Shown one piece after another: positions 1-6,107 of a DNA stretch of 13,255 nucleotides (positions are counted from its first letter, which is position 1; every line of letters starts with the position of its first letter). The DNA lies in the NCBI GenBank assembly GCA_002329285.1, contig DCTO01000015.1, positions 1 to 13,255 of the forward strand. The letters are read 5' to 3'. Source of the stretch: Ruminococcaceae bacterium UBA1438 (lineage in GTDB: Bacteria; Bacillota; Clostridia; Oscillospirales; Acutalibacteraceae). Under the pieces are notes generated by a model. The model had not been told where the DNA came from, did not search any database, and worked only from the letters and a program-made list of their open reading frames with translations. Both the position numbers and the translations under genes were made by a program.

Positions 1-168
1 GAAAAGGAAAGGGAGCTGATGAAAAAGCGTTTCGGCATTCTCGGGGAGGAGGAGCACACGCAAAAGCAGCTTGCAGATGAAATGGGCATTTCGCAAAGCT
101 ATATTTCCCGCCTTGAAAAGCGAATTCTTGAAAAAATCCGTACGCAGATGCAGCGTGAATTTATTTAA
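1..168 (+). CDS. sigE: Sporulation RNA polymerase sigma factor, SigE-type, C-terminal end (partial at the 5' side)
   Basis: The reading frame is open from the first base and ends at TAA 166-168, giving the last 55 residues of a sigma-70 family protein. The visible part is region 4, which contacts the -35 promoter element. An arginine-phenylalanine-glycine stretch near residue 10 is followed by a helix-turn-helix containing GISQSYISRLEKRI. From memory of the families, that wording and the preceding GEEEHTQKQLAD match SigE, the early mother-cell sporulation factor. Clostridial SigK region 4 more often reads GISRSYVSRIEKKAL. In most spore formers sigE is followed by sigG, but here a leftward gene follows directly. 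It could therefore be a relocated sigE or a SigK-like paralogue. The family is secure; the exact paralogue is less so because regions 1-3 lie outside the window. Confidence 0.8.
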   Translation, partial: EKERELMKKRFGILGEEEHTQKQLADEMGISQSYISRLEKRILEKIRTQMQREFI

Positions 169-203
169 TTCGCTATATATACCCTAATGCGTAATGTGTT
201 TAT

Positions 204-229
204 AAAAAAAGGGACGCCTAAGGCGTCCC
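204..229 (-). terminator. Intrinsic terminator of the DUF378 gene
   Basis: GGGACGCC and GGCGTCCC (211-229) form a perfect 8-bp G+C-rich stem around a 3-nt loop. Read leftward, it is followed at once by seven T residues (A run at 204-210). This is a textbook rho-independent terminator for leftward transcription. Rightward, the hairpin is followed by GTTGACC with no T tract, so it would stop the upstream sigma-factor transcript poorly. No other terminator for that gene is visible. Confidence 0.85.
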
Positions 230-233
230 GTTG

Positions 234-261
234 ACCACTGGTCACTGGCCACTGACCACTC
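234..261. repeat. Four tandem copies of a degenerate heptamer (RYCACTG)
   Basis: Four 7-bp units lie head to tail: ACCACTG (234-240), GTCACTG (241-247), GCCACTG (248-254) and ACCACTC (255-261). They occupy the gap between the stop codon of the DUF378 gene (265-267) and its terminator hairpin (211-229), so they are transcribed as its 3' untranslated region. The units contain short inverted complements (GACC/GGTC, TGGCCA), so the RNA could form alternative small hairpins. There are too few units and no spacers, so this is not a CRISPR. Confidence 0.75.
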
Positions 262-264
262 AGA

Positions 265-471
265 TTATTCCTCAATCATGTCGTGAGAGAAAAACAGGCT
301 GATGCACCAGACTGCCGCCAGGCCTACAAGGGCATAAATAATCCTTGAAAGCACGGCGTCCTGCCCGCCGAAAATCCAGGCAACCAAATCAAACTTGAAA
401 AGCCCGATAAGTCCCCAGTTAATGCCACCGATAATAGTGAGCACCAATGCAATTCGGTTAACTATTCTCAA
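265..471 (-). CDS. DUF378 family small membrane protein
   Basis: A 68-residue protein with two hydrophobic segments (about residues 7-29 and 40-61). The first holds GGINWGLIGLF, followed by a DLV and FGG turn, and the second starts with SRIIYALVGL; these are hallmarks of the DUF378 (YuzA-like) family. The biochemical role of the family is unknown, and the protein is predicted to sit in the cytoplasmic membrane. The start is TTG (469-471). On the minus strand GGAG (481-484) lies 9 nt upstream, and the only nearby ATG, which overlaps the binding site, runs into a stop after one codon. The short charged tail ends in MIEE. The gene lies just downstream of manA on the same strand, with the manA terminator between them. 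Confidence 0.88.
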   Translation of the reverse strand: MRIVNRIALVLTIIGGINWGLIGLFKFDLVAWIFGGQDAVLSRIIYALVGLAAVWCISLFFSHDMIEE

Positions 472-480
472 TTAAATCAT

Positions 481-484
481 CTCC
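481..484 (-). promoter_or_regulatory. Ribosome binding site of the DUF378 gene, abutting a T tract
   Basis: Minus-strand GGAG with 9 nt to the TTG start. It decides the non-ATG start. It directly follows the six-T tract of the manA terminator (485-490), leaving no room for a promoter between terminator and gene. Confidence 0.75.
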
Positions 485-526
485 AAAAAATAAAGTCGTT
501 AGTATGATAACCACACTAACGACTTT
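485..526 (-). terminator. Terminator hairpin downstream of manA
   Basis: A perfect 12-bp stem, AAAGTCGTTAGT (492-503) with ACTAACGACTTT (515-526), encloses an 11-nt loop. Read leftward it is followed by one A and then six T residues (485-490). Rightward it is followed by TTATT, so it could also act weakly in that direction. It lies 13 bp beyond the manA stop and just before the ribosome binding site of the DUF378 gene, so it is either a leaky terminator or a leader hairpin for that gene. Confidence 0.8.
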
Positions 527-539
527 TTATTCATTTTAA

Positions 540-1493
540 TTAAATTTTTGTAATGATGATTTCGCATTTTCCGCTGATTTCATAATCTCCGAAGCCTGCC
601 GGCACAAAAAGGCTGCCGCCTTTCTTTATTGCTTTGCCGCCGATTTCACCCTCGCCGGCGATAACAAGAATGTGGTTAAAGCTGCTTTCGTCTGCATTCA
701 GCGTTATTTTATTTTCAACGTCATAATGCCAAACAGTGAATAAATCGCATTCGGTGAGAAGTTGCCTTGCGCCTCCCTCAATTTTTTCCTTCTCTCCGAA
801 GGGCTTGATTTCATATTTTGCCGGTTCGGTTTTTGAAACGTCAACCGCTTTTTTGATGTGCAGCTCTCTCGGCTTTCCGTCCTTGCCGATTCTGCCGTAA
901 TCGTAAACGCGGTAGGTTGAATTGCTGTTTTGCTGAATTTCCGCAATAAGCGTGCCCTTGCCGATGGCGTGAACGGTGCCGGCCTCAATGAAAAACAAAT
1001 CGCCCTTTTTAACGTTAACAACGTTAAGCACGTCCATGAGCGTGTTGTTTTCAATGGCAGCTTTGAATTCCTCGCTGCTGATTTTGTCCTTAAAGCCGTA
1101 AACAAGCGTTGCCTCGTCCGTTGCATCAAGAACATACCAGATTTCGGTTTTTCCAAATTCGCCCTCAACCCTTGCGGCGTATTCATTATCAGGGTGAACC
1201 TGGATTGAAAGGTTGTCCTTCGCGTCAATCAGCTTGATGAGCACCGGGAAATATGGGAATTTTTCGGCATTTGTGCCAAGCACTTTGGCTCTGCCGTTTT
1301 CCTCAATGTATTCCTCCAGCGTTTTGCCGTCGTCCTTGCCGCCGATGATTGTGTTTTTGCCGTCTTTGTGGCAGGAAAGCATCCAGCCCTCTGCAACCGG
1401 GTCAACATCGGTTTCAAATCCAAAGTCATCCTTAAGCCTTGTGCCGCCCCAGATGTAATCCTTAAAAACAGGTTTAAGCTCTAAAATTTCCAT
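540..1493 (-). CDS. manA: Mannose-6-phosphate isomerase, class I
   Basis: A 317-residue cytosolic metalloenzyme that interconverts mannose 6-phosphate and fructose 6-phosphate, linking mannose use and nucleotide-sugar synthesis to glycolysis. The N terminus PVFKDYIWGGTRL is characteristic. Predicted zinc ligands are Q98 and H100 in QVHPD, E117 in GKTEIWYVLDA and H175 in AGTVHAIG. The segment STYRVYDYGR (192-201) carries the conserved arginine near the active site. The length matches the short Bacillus-type ManA of about 315 residues, which lacks the long insert of larger enzymes. I chose ATG 1493 because AGAGGA lies 7 nt upstream; a GTG one codon earlier would leave only 4 nt. It is a single-gene transcription unit with its own promoter and a hairpin after the stop. 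Confidence 0.93.
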   Translation of the reverse strand: MEILELKPVFKDYIWGGTRLKDDFGFETDVDPVAEGWMLSCHKDGKNTIIGGKDDGKTLEEYIEENGRAKVLGTNAEKFPYFPVLIKLIDAKDNLSIQVHPDNEYAARVEGEFGKTEIWYVLDATDEATLVYGFKDKISSEEFKAAIENNTLMDVLNVVNVKKGDLFFIEAGTVHAIGKGTLIAEIQQNSNSTYRVYDYGRIGKDGKPRELHIKKAVDVSKTEPAKYEIKPFGEKEKIEGGARQLLTECDLFTVWHYDVENKITLNADESSFNHILVIAGEGEIGGKAIKKGGSLFVPAGFGDYEISGKCEIIITKI

Positions 1494-1525
1494 CACAAAA
1501 TCCTCTTGTCAAAATTAATATAAAT

Positions 1526-1554
1526 ATAATATCAAAATTTTGCTTCACATTCAA
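1526..1554 (-). promoter_or_regulatory. Predicted sigma-A promoter of manA
   Basis: On the minus strand, TTGAAT (1549-1554) and TATTAT (1526-1531) are separated by exactly 17 bp, about 30 bp upstream of the manA start. Each hexamer differs from consensus at one or two positions. The -35 overlaps by one base the -35 of the oppositely directed ABC-F promoter. Confidence 0.6.
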
Positions 1555-1572
1555 GTAAATATAGTGTAAAAT
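1544..1572 (+). promoter_or_regulatory. Predicted sigma-A promoter of the ABC-F gene
   Basis: TTCACA (1544-1549) and TAAAAT (1567-1572) are separated by 17 bp, and each differs from consensus at one position. The start codon lies 36 bp downstream, which gives a short leader containing AAAAGGG as the ribosome binding site. It probably drives the rightward block. Confidence 0.6.
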
Positions 1573-1608
1573 ATTATCTGTTAATTATTTTTTAAAAAGG
1601 GTATTGAG

Positions 1609-3495
1609 ATGGCAATTGTAAGCGTTCAAAATTTAACACTTGCCTTTGGTGAAAACACGCTGTTTTCAGATGTCTCCTTTGAGATTAATGAGAAAGACCG
1701 CGTTGGCTTCATCGGCTCAAACGGCGCCGGCAAAACCTCTCTTTTCAAGATTTTAACCGGAAAGTATTCGCCAACCGGCGGCGCCGCTTTCATCGGCAAA
1801 AACGTCCGCCTCGGGTATATGGAACAGCACACCTGCTCTGAAAATAAAACCGTGTGGCAGGAACTTGTTTCCGTCTTTTCAGATTTGATTGAAATGGAGG
1901 AGGAGCTTGAAAGAATTGCGACTTCGCTTGTTGAAAACCCGTCTGCAGAGCTGATTGCAAGGCAGGATTATCTCTCGAATCAGTTTAATGAAAACGGCGG
2001 CTTAACTTATAAAAGCTTAACCCGCTCCGCGCTTCTCGGTCTTGGCTTTACGGAGGCGGAGTTTGATAAGCAAACCTCAACGCTTTCGGGCGGCCAGCGT
2101 TCAAAGCTGATTCTTGCAAAGCTGCTGCTTGCAAAGGCGGATTTGCTTCTTCTTGATGAGCCAACCAATCATCTCGATATCAGCGCAGTTGAATGGCTTG
2201 AAGGCTTTCTCGCCGGCTTTAACAAGGCGTTCATCGTTATCTCTCATGACAGATATTTTCTTGATAAAATAACGGATAAAACCATTGAGCTTGAAAACGG
2301 CAAAATCCGCTCATATAAAGGTAATTACACCGAATTTCTCAAAAAGAAGCAGGCAGAGCAAAAGGCAATTGAGGAAAAATATGAGAATGATATGAAAGAA
2401 ATTGAGCGCATGGAGGGTATGATAACTCGCTTGCGCCAATGGAACAGAGAAAAAAGCATAAAAACTGCCGAAAGCAAGGAAAAGGCGCTTGAGCGATTAA
2501 AGGCACAGCTTGTTATTCCTGATGCTCGGCAGAAAACCATTCGTTTTGATTTCACCCCAAAGGCCGTTTCGGGCGAGGAGGTGCTTGTCGTTTCAGAGCT
2601 TGAAAAATCCTTCGTTGATAAAGAGATATTCAGCAACATAAGTTTTGATATCAGCAGGGGAGAGCGCGTTTTCCTCGTCGGTGATAACGGCTGCGGCAAA
2701 ACCACGCTGTTGAAAATTCTCACCGGTGAATATACTCAAAACTCCGGCGGCTATAAATTCGGCTCAAATCTCTTCACCGGTTATTTTGATCAGGTACAGG
2801 CTGATCTTAATCTTAATAAAACCGCTATTGACGAGGTTTGGTCTGCTTTCCCTGCGATGACGGAAACCGGTGTGCGAAACGCTCTTGCCGCCTTTCTTTT
2901 TAGCGGAGACGATGTGTTTAAGCTGCTGCGTGATTGCTCCGGCGGCGAAAGGGCAAGGATTGCGCTTTTGAAGCTGATGCTCGGCAAATATAATTTCCTC
3001 CTGCTTGATGAGCCAACAAATCATCTTGACGCCGCTTCAAGGGAAAAGCTTGAAAACACCTTGCTTGATTATAGCGGCACAATGCTCATAGTTTCGCATG
3101 ACAGGTATTTTATCAACAAGCTTGCAACCCGAATTCTGGAATTAACACCAACGGGCGTTAATAAATATCTCGGCAATTATGATGATTATGCAGAGCATCG
3201 CTATGTTGCCGTTCAGGAAAAAAAGCAGGAAGCAAAACCAAAGATTAATGAATATAAGCTCAAAAAGGAAGCGCAAAGCAATCTCAGAAAGCTCAAAACA
3301 AGGCTTTCCCGCCTTGAAAGCGAAATTGAGGAGTTTGAGGAGGAGCTGGGCTTTATAAATGAACAGTTAAATAATAATCCCCCTTATGAGGAATATATAA
3401 AAATCAATGCTTTGCATGAGGAGAAAACAATCGCTCTTTCCGCTCTTTATGAAGAATGGGAGCAGGTGTCGCAAAGCCTTGCGGAAATGGAATAA
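1609..3495 (+). CDS. ABC-F family ATPase (ribosome-associated, Uup/YdiF-like)
   Basis: A 628-residue protein with two ATP-binding cassettes and no membrane segment, so it is a soluble ABC-F protein and not a transporter. Cassette 1 has Walker A GSNGAGKT (36-43), signature LSGGQ (159-163), Walker B with DEPTNHLD (183-190) and switch SHDRYF (212-217). Cassette 2 has GDNGCGKT (358-365), CSGGE (443-447), DEPTNHLD (467-474) and SHDRYF (496-501). The charged inter-cassette linker (about 240-305) is the P-site tRNA interaction motif that defines ABC-F proteins. The last 85 residues form a charged coiled coil. Known members enter the ribosomal E site and relieve stalling. Nothing marks this copy as an antibiotic-resistance type, and the housekeeping neighbours favour a translation factor. 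The start ATG has AAGGG 8 nt upstream. Confidence 0.92.
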   Translation: MAIVSVQNLTLAFGENTLFSDVSFEINEKDRVGFIGSNGAGKTSLFKILTGKYSPTGGAAFIGKNVRLGYMEQHTCSENKTVWQELVSVFSDLIEMEEELERIATSLVENPSAELIARQDYLSNQFNENGGLTYKSLTRSALLGLGFTEAEFDKQTSTLSGGQRSKLILAKLLLAKADLLLLDEPTNHLDISAVEWLEGFLAGFNKAFIVISHDRYFLDKITDKTIELENGKIRSYKGNYTEFLKKKQAEQKAIEEKYENDMKEIERMEGMITRLRQWNREKSIKTAESKEKALERLKAQLVIPDARQKTIRFDFTPKAVSGEEVLVVSELEKSFVDKEIFSNISFDISRGERVFLVGDNGCGKTTLLKILTGEYTQNSGGYKFGSNLFTGYFDQVQADLNLNKTAIDEVWSAFPAMTETGVRNALAAFLFSGDDVFKLLRDCSGGERARIALLKLMLGKYNFLLLDEPTNHLDAASREKLENTLLDYSGTMLIVSHDRYFINKLATRILELTPTGVNKYLGNYDDYAEHRYVAVQEKKQEAKPKINEYKLKKEAQSNLRKLKTRLSRLESEIEEFEEELGFINEQLNNNPPYEEYIKINALHEEKTIALSALYEEWEQVSQSLAEME

Positions 3496-3497
3496 AA

Positions 3498-4724
3498 ATG
3501 AGAAAAGCAATAATCATCGGCGGAGGCGCGTCCGGCTTAATGGCTGCCGCGCAAAGCGCTCAAAACGGCAATGAAACTCTTATAATTGAAAAAATGCCCC
3601 GCTGCGCCAGAAAGGTTTTGATTTCGGGCAAGGGCAGGTGCAATATGACTAATGCAACCTTTGATCTGGAGGAGCTTATCAGCTTCGTCCCGAAAAATCC
3701 AAGGTTTCTTTATTCTGCCTTTTCAGCCTTTATGCCGTATGACACTATTGCTTTTTTTGAGGAGCTTGGCGTGCAAACCAAGATTGAAAGGGGAAACAGG
3801 GTTTTTCCTGTTTCTGATAAGGCGGTTGACGTGGTTAATGCGCTCGTTAATAACGCCAAGGCAAAGGGAGTTAAATTCATTCACGGGGCGGTCAAAGCCT
3901 TTGAATTTGATGAAAACCGAATTTCCGCAGTCGTTCTTGATGACGGCAGTAAAATTGAATGCTCCTCAGTTGCGGTCTGCACGGGGGGAAAAAGCTATCC
4001 CGGCACAGGCTCAACGGGCGATGGTTATATTCTTGCCCGTCAGTCAGGCCACACGGTAACGGAGATTCAGCCAAGCCTCGTGCCCCTTGTTTGCAGCAAT
4101 AATTTCGTGCTGCGCCTTCAGGGCTTAAGCCTGCGAAACGTTGGCATCAGGCTCTATCAGAAAGGCAGGCTGATTTATGAGGATTTCGGCGAGATGCTTT
4201 TCACCCATTTCGGTGTCAGCGGGCCGGTTATTCTCTCTGCCTCAAGCCACATCAGAAGCTTTAAAGGCGGTGCTTGTTCGCTTTCGATAGATCTTAAACC
4301 CGCGCTTGATTTTCAGGCGCTTGATAAAAGAATTCTGCGTGATTTTTCAGAGGAAAGCAATAAAGATTTTATAAACTCTCTCGGCAAATTATTGCCAAAA
4401 AAGCTTATTCCTGTTATAGTTTCATTAAGCGGAATTTCTCCCTCAAAAAAGGTTAATGAAATCACAAGGGAGGAAAGGCACGCCCTTGTTCAGCTCGTTA
4501 AAAATCTGAAGCTGGATGTAACCTCTTTTTATGATATTGATGCCGCAATCGTAACAAGCGGCGGCGTTGATGTTAAGGAGATTGATCCTAAAACGATGAA
4601 ATCAAAAATAATCTCAAATCTGTTTTTTGCGGGCGAGGTTATTGATGTTGATGCTTACACGGGAGGCTTCAATCTGCAGATTGCTTTTTCAACCGGCTAC
4701 CTCTGCGGAAACAATATGTTTTAG
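3498..4724 (+). CDS. NAD(P)/FAD-dependent oxidoreductase, HI0933/BaiN family
   Basis: A 408-residue flavoprotein of the family also annotated as aminoacetone oxidase-like. The N terminus has a Rossmann FAD-binding loop, IIIGGGASGLMAA (5-17), then GKGRCNMTN (44-52), a motif of this family. The second dinucleotide-binding region reads CTGGKSYPGTGSTGDGY (161-177). The C terminus FFAGEVIDVDAYTGGFNLQ is the closing FAD contact. The physiological substrate of most members is unknown. Clostridial BaiN is implicated in bile-acid dehydroxylation, but nothing here supports that specific role. The start at ATG 3498 lies two bases after the ABC-F stop, with GGAA 5 nt upstream. An in-frame ATG further upstream would overlap the ABC-F gene and add non-family residues. 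This suggests co-transcription and translational coupling. Confidence 0.87.
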   Translation: MRKAIIIGGGASGLMAAAQSAQNGNETLIIEKMPRCARKVLISGKGRCNMTNATFDLEELISFVPKNPRFLYSAFSAFMPYDTIAFFEELGVQTKIERGNRVFPVSDKAVDVVNALVNNAKAKGVKFIHGAVKAFEFDENRISAVVLDDGSKIECSSVAVCTGGKSYPGTGSTGDGYILARQSGHTVTEIQPSLVPLVCSNNFVLRLQGLSLRNVGIRLYQKGRLIYEDFGEMLFTHFGVSGPVILSASSHIRSFKGGACSLSIDLKPALDFQALDKRILRDFSEESNKDFINSLGKLLPKKLIPVIVSLSGISPSKKVNEITREERHALVQLVKNLKLDVTSFYDIDAAIVTSGGVDVKEIDPKTMKSKIISNLFFAGEVIDVDAYTGGFNLQIAFSTGYLCGNNMF

Positions 4725-4773
4725 ATAATTCTGAAATGCTTTCATTTCAAAAATATATAAAGGAAAAAATGCT

Positions 4774-5448
4774 ATGATTAATGTTGCTATTGACGGGCCT
4801 GCAGGCGCAGGCAAAAGCACTATTGCAAAGGCTGCATCAAAGGAGCTTGGCTTCATTTATGTTGACACCGGCGCCCTTTATCGCGCCGTTGCGCTCAATG
4901 CGGTCAGAAAGGGCGTTATCAACGATGATGCCGCAATTATCAAAATGCTTGATGAAACCAAGGTGGAACTTGCTTTTGATGAAAACTCAACGCAGTGCGT
5001 TATCCTTAACGGAGAGGATGTTTCCTCTTTGATTCGCACACAGGAAATTTCAATGGGCGCGTCAAACGTTTCCAAAATTCCCGAGGTTCGCGCTTTTCTT
5101 CTTGAACTTCAAAGAAGCATTGCCCGCACCAATAACGTGATTATGGACGGCAGGGATATCGGCACCGTCGTGCTTCCTGATGCGCAGGTTAAAATTTTCC
5201 TTTTCGCCTCTCCCGAATGCCGCGCACAGCGCCGCTATAAGGAGCTGATTGAAAAAGGCGAAAGCGTTACCTTTGATGAGGCGCTTGATGATGTTAACAA
5301 ACGTGATTATCAGGATAGTCACAGGGAAATCGCTCCCTTGAAGCCGACTGATGAATCCATAATGGCGGATACTTCAAAGTTAACCCTTCAGGAAAGCATT
5401 GATTATATTATCAGTATTATCAAAGAAAAGGGAGGGCTTGCCGAATGA
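4774..5448 (+). CDS. cmk: Cytidylate kinase, (d)CMP kinase
   Basis: A 224-residue cytosolic enzyme that phosphorylates CMP and dCMP with ATP, recycling CMP released by RNA turnover and phospholipid synthesis. The P-loop is GPAGAGKS (8-15). VDTGALYRAVA (30-40) and MDGRDIGTVVLPDA (124-137) are the conserved CMP-binding stretches. RRYKEL and the later DDVNKRDYQDSHR and PLKPTDE segments complete the family pattern. The length matches bacterial Cmk, about 220 residues. AGGA lies 9 nt before the ATG. The gene follows the flavoprotein by 49 bp and overlaps plsC by 4 bp (ATGA), a common clostridial order. CMP is a by-product of phospholipid synthesis, so pairing with plsC makes metabolic sense. Confidence 0.95.
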   Translation: MINVAIDGPAGAGKSTIAKAASKELGFIYVDTGALYRAVALNAVRKGVINDDAAIIKMLDETKVELAFDENSTQCVILNGEDVSSLIRTQEISMGASNVSKIPEVRAFLLELQRSIARTNNVIMDGRDIGTVVLPDAQVKIFLFASPECRAQRRYKELIEKGESVTFDEALDDVNKRDYQDSHREIAPLKPTDESIMADTSKLTLQESIDYIISIIKEKGGLAE

Positions 5449-6107
5449 TTAATTTTGATTATTCCGTAGTTAAGCATTATAAGTTTTACGGCTTTGTAAA
5501 AAAGTTTATCGGGCCGGTTTTCAAGGTGCTGTATCCCGTTGAATTCAAGGGGCTTGAAAACATACCGCAGGATAAGGATAAAAAATACATAGTTGCAATT
5601 AATCATACCTGCATGGCAGACCCGCTTTTTGCATCTCTGCCAAAGCAGATGCCCGCTCTCCATTTTATGGCGAAAATTGAGCTTTTCAAAAACCCGATTG
5701 TAGGCTGGGTTATTATGCATCTTTACGGCTTTCCCGTTAACAGAGGAAAGGGAGACAGTGCTAAGGCAATCGAATACGGCGAAAAGATTATAAACGAGGG
5801 GCACGTTATGGCGCTTTGTCCGGAGGGTAAGCGAATTAAGGATAAAAACGGCGTGCCTCAAAAGGCAAAATCCGGCGTTGCAATTATCGCTCATAACACC
5901 GGTGCTGATGTTCTTCCCGTTGCAATCTATGCAAAAGGCAAGGTTAAGCCGTTCAAGAAAACAAAGGTAACCTTCGGCAGGCTGCTGTCAAATGAGGAGC
6001 TGGGGCTTAATAAAGCAGAGGTTTCCCAGGATGAAATCCACGCTGCCGCAGGAATGGTTATGGATAATATTCTCGCTCTTTGGGAGGCTGCGCGCGATGC
6101 AGATTAA
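5445..6107 (+). CDS. plsC: 1-acyl-sn-glycerol-3-phosphate acyltransferase
   Basis: A 220-residue membrane-associated acyltransferase that makes phosphatidic acid from lysophosphatidic acid, the second acylation in phospholipid synthesis. Block I of the family, NHTCMAD, holds the catalytic H54 and D59 (HX4D). Block II is around FPVNRGKGD (96-104). Block III is the PEG motif (126-128) within LCPEGKR. Block IV is LPVAIY (157-162). The ATG is nested in the cmk stop as ATGA (5445-5448), with GGGAGGG about 8 nt upstream, so translation is coupled. Its 3' end overlaps the ispH fusion by 11 bp. The size is typical of clostridial PlsC. Confidence 0.92.
   Translation: MINFDYSVVKHYKFYGFVKKFIGPVFKVLYPVEFKGLENIPQDKDKKYIVAINHTCMADPLFASLPKQMPALHFMAKIELFKNPIVGWVIMHLYGFPVNRGKGDSAKAIEYGEKIINEGHVMALCPEGKRIKDKNGVPQKAKSGVAIIAHNTGADVLPVAIYAKGKVKPFKKTKVTFGRLLSNEELGLNKAEVSQDEIHAAAGMVMDNILALWEAARDAD

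Noticed and set aside
704..1228. 174-codon leftward frame inside manA
   Set aside because: It is an out-of-frame shadow of manA on the same strand, with arbitrary composition and no start signal.
1609..3495. ABC-F protein as an antibiotic-resistance factor
   Set aside because: No resistance genes or attenuator leader are nearby. Context and architecture fit a housekeeping translation factor, and subfamily cannot be set without a tree.
3498..4724. Flavoprotein as a dedicated bile-acid enzyme (BaiN)
   Set aside because: The family is widespread and no other bile-acid genes are present. The locus is a conserved housekeeping block.
4732..4749. 7-bp hairpin TGAAATG/CATTTCA between the flavoprotein gene and cmk, as a terminator
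   Set aside because: The stem is short and AT-rich and is followed by A residues in place of a T tract. The gap also carries the cmk ribosome binding site, so operon continuity is more likely.
5403..5894. 163-codon open frame antisense to plsC
   Set aside because: It lies wholly opposite plsC and the end of cmk, has no family features, and plsC has all its catalytic motifs in the other frame.
5992..6096. Upstream in-frame extension of the IspH-S1 fusion
   Set aside because: The 35 extra residues overlap plsC, do not resemble IspH, and the strong GGGAGG site points to ATG 6097.
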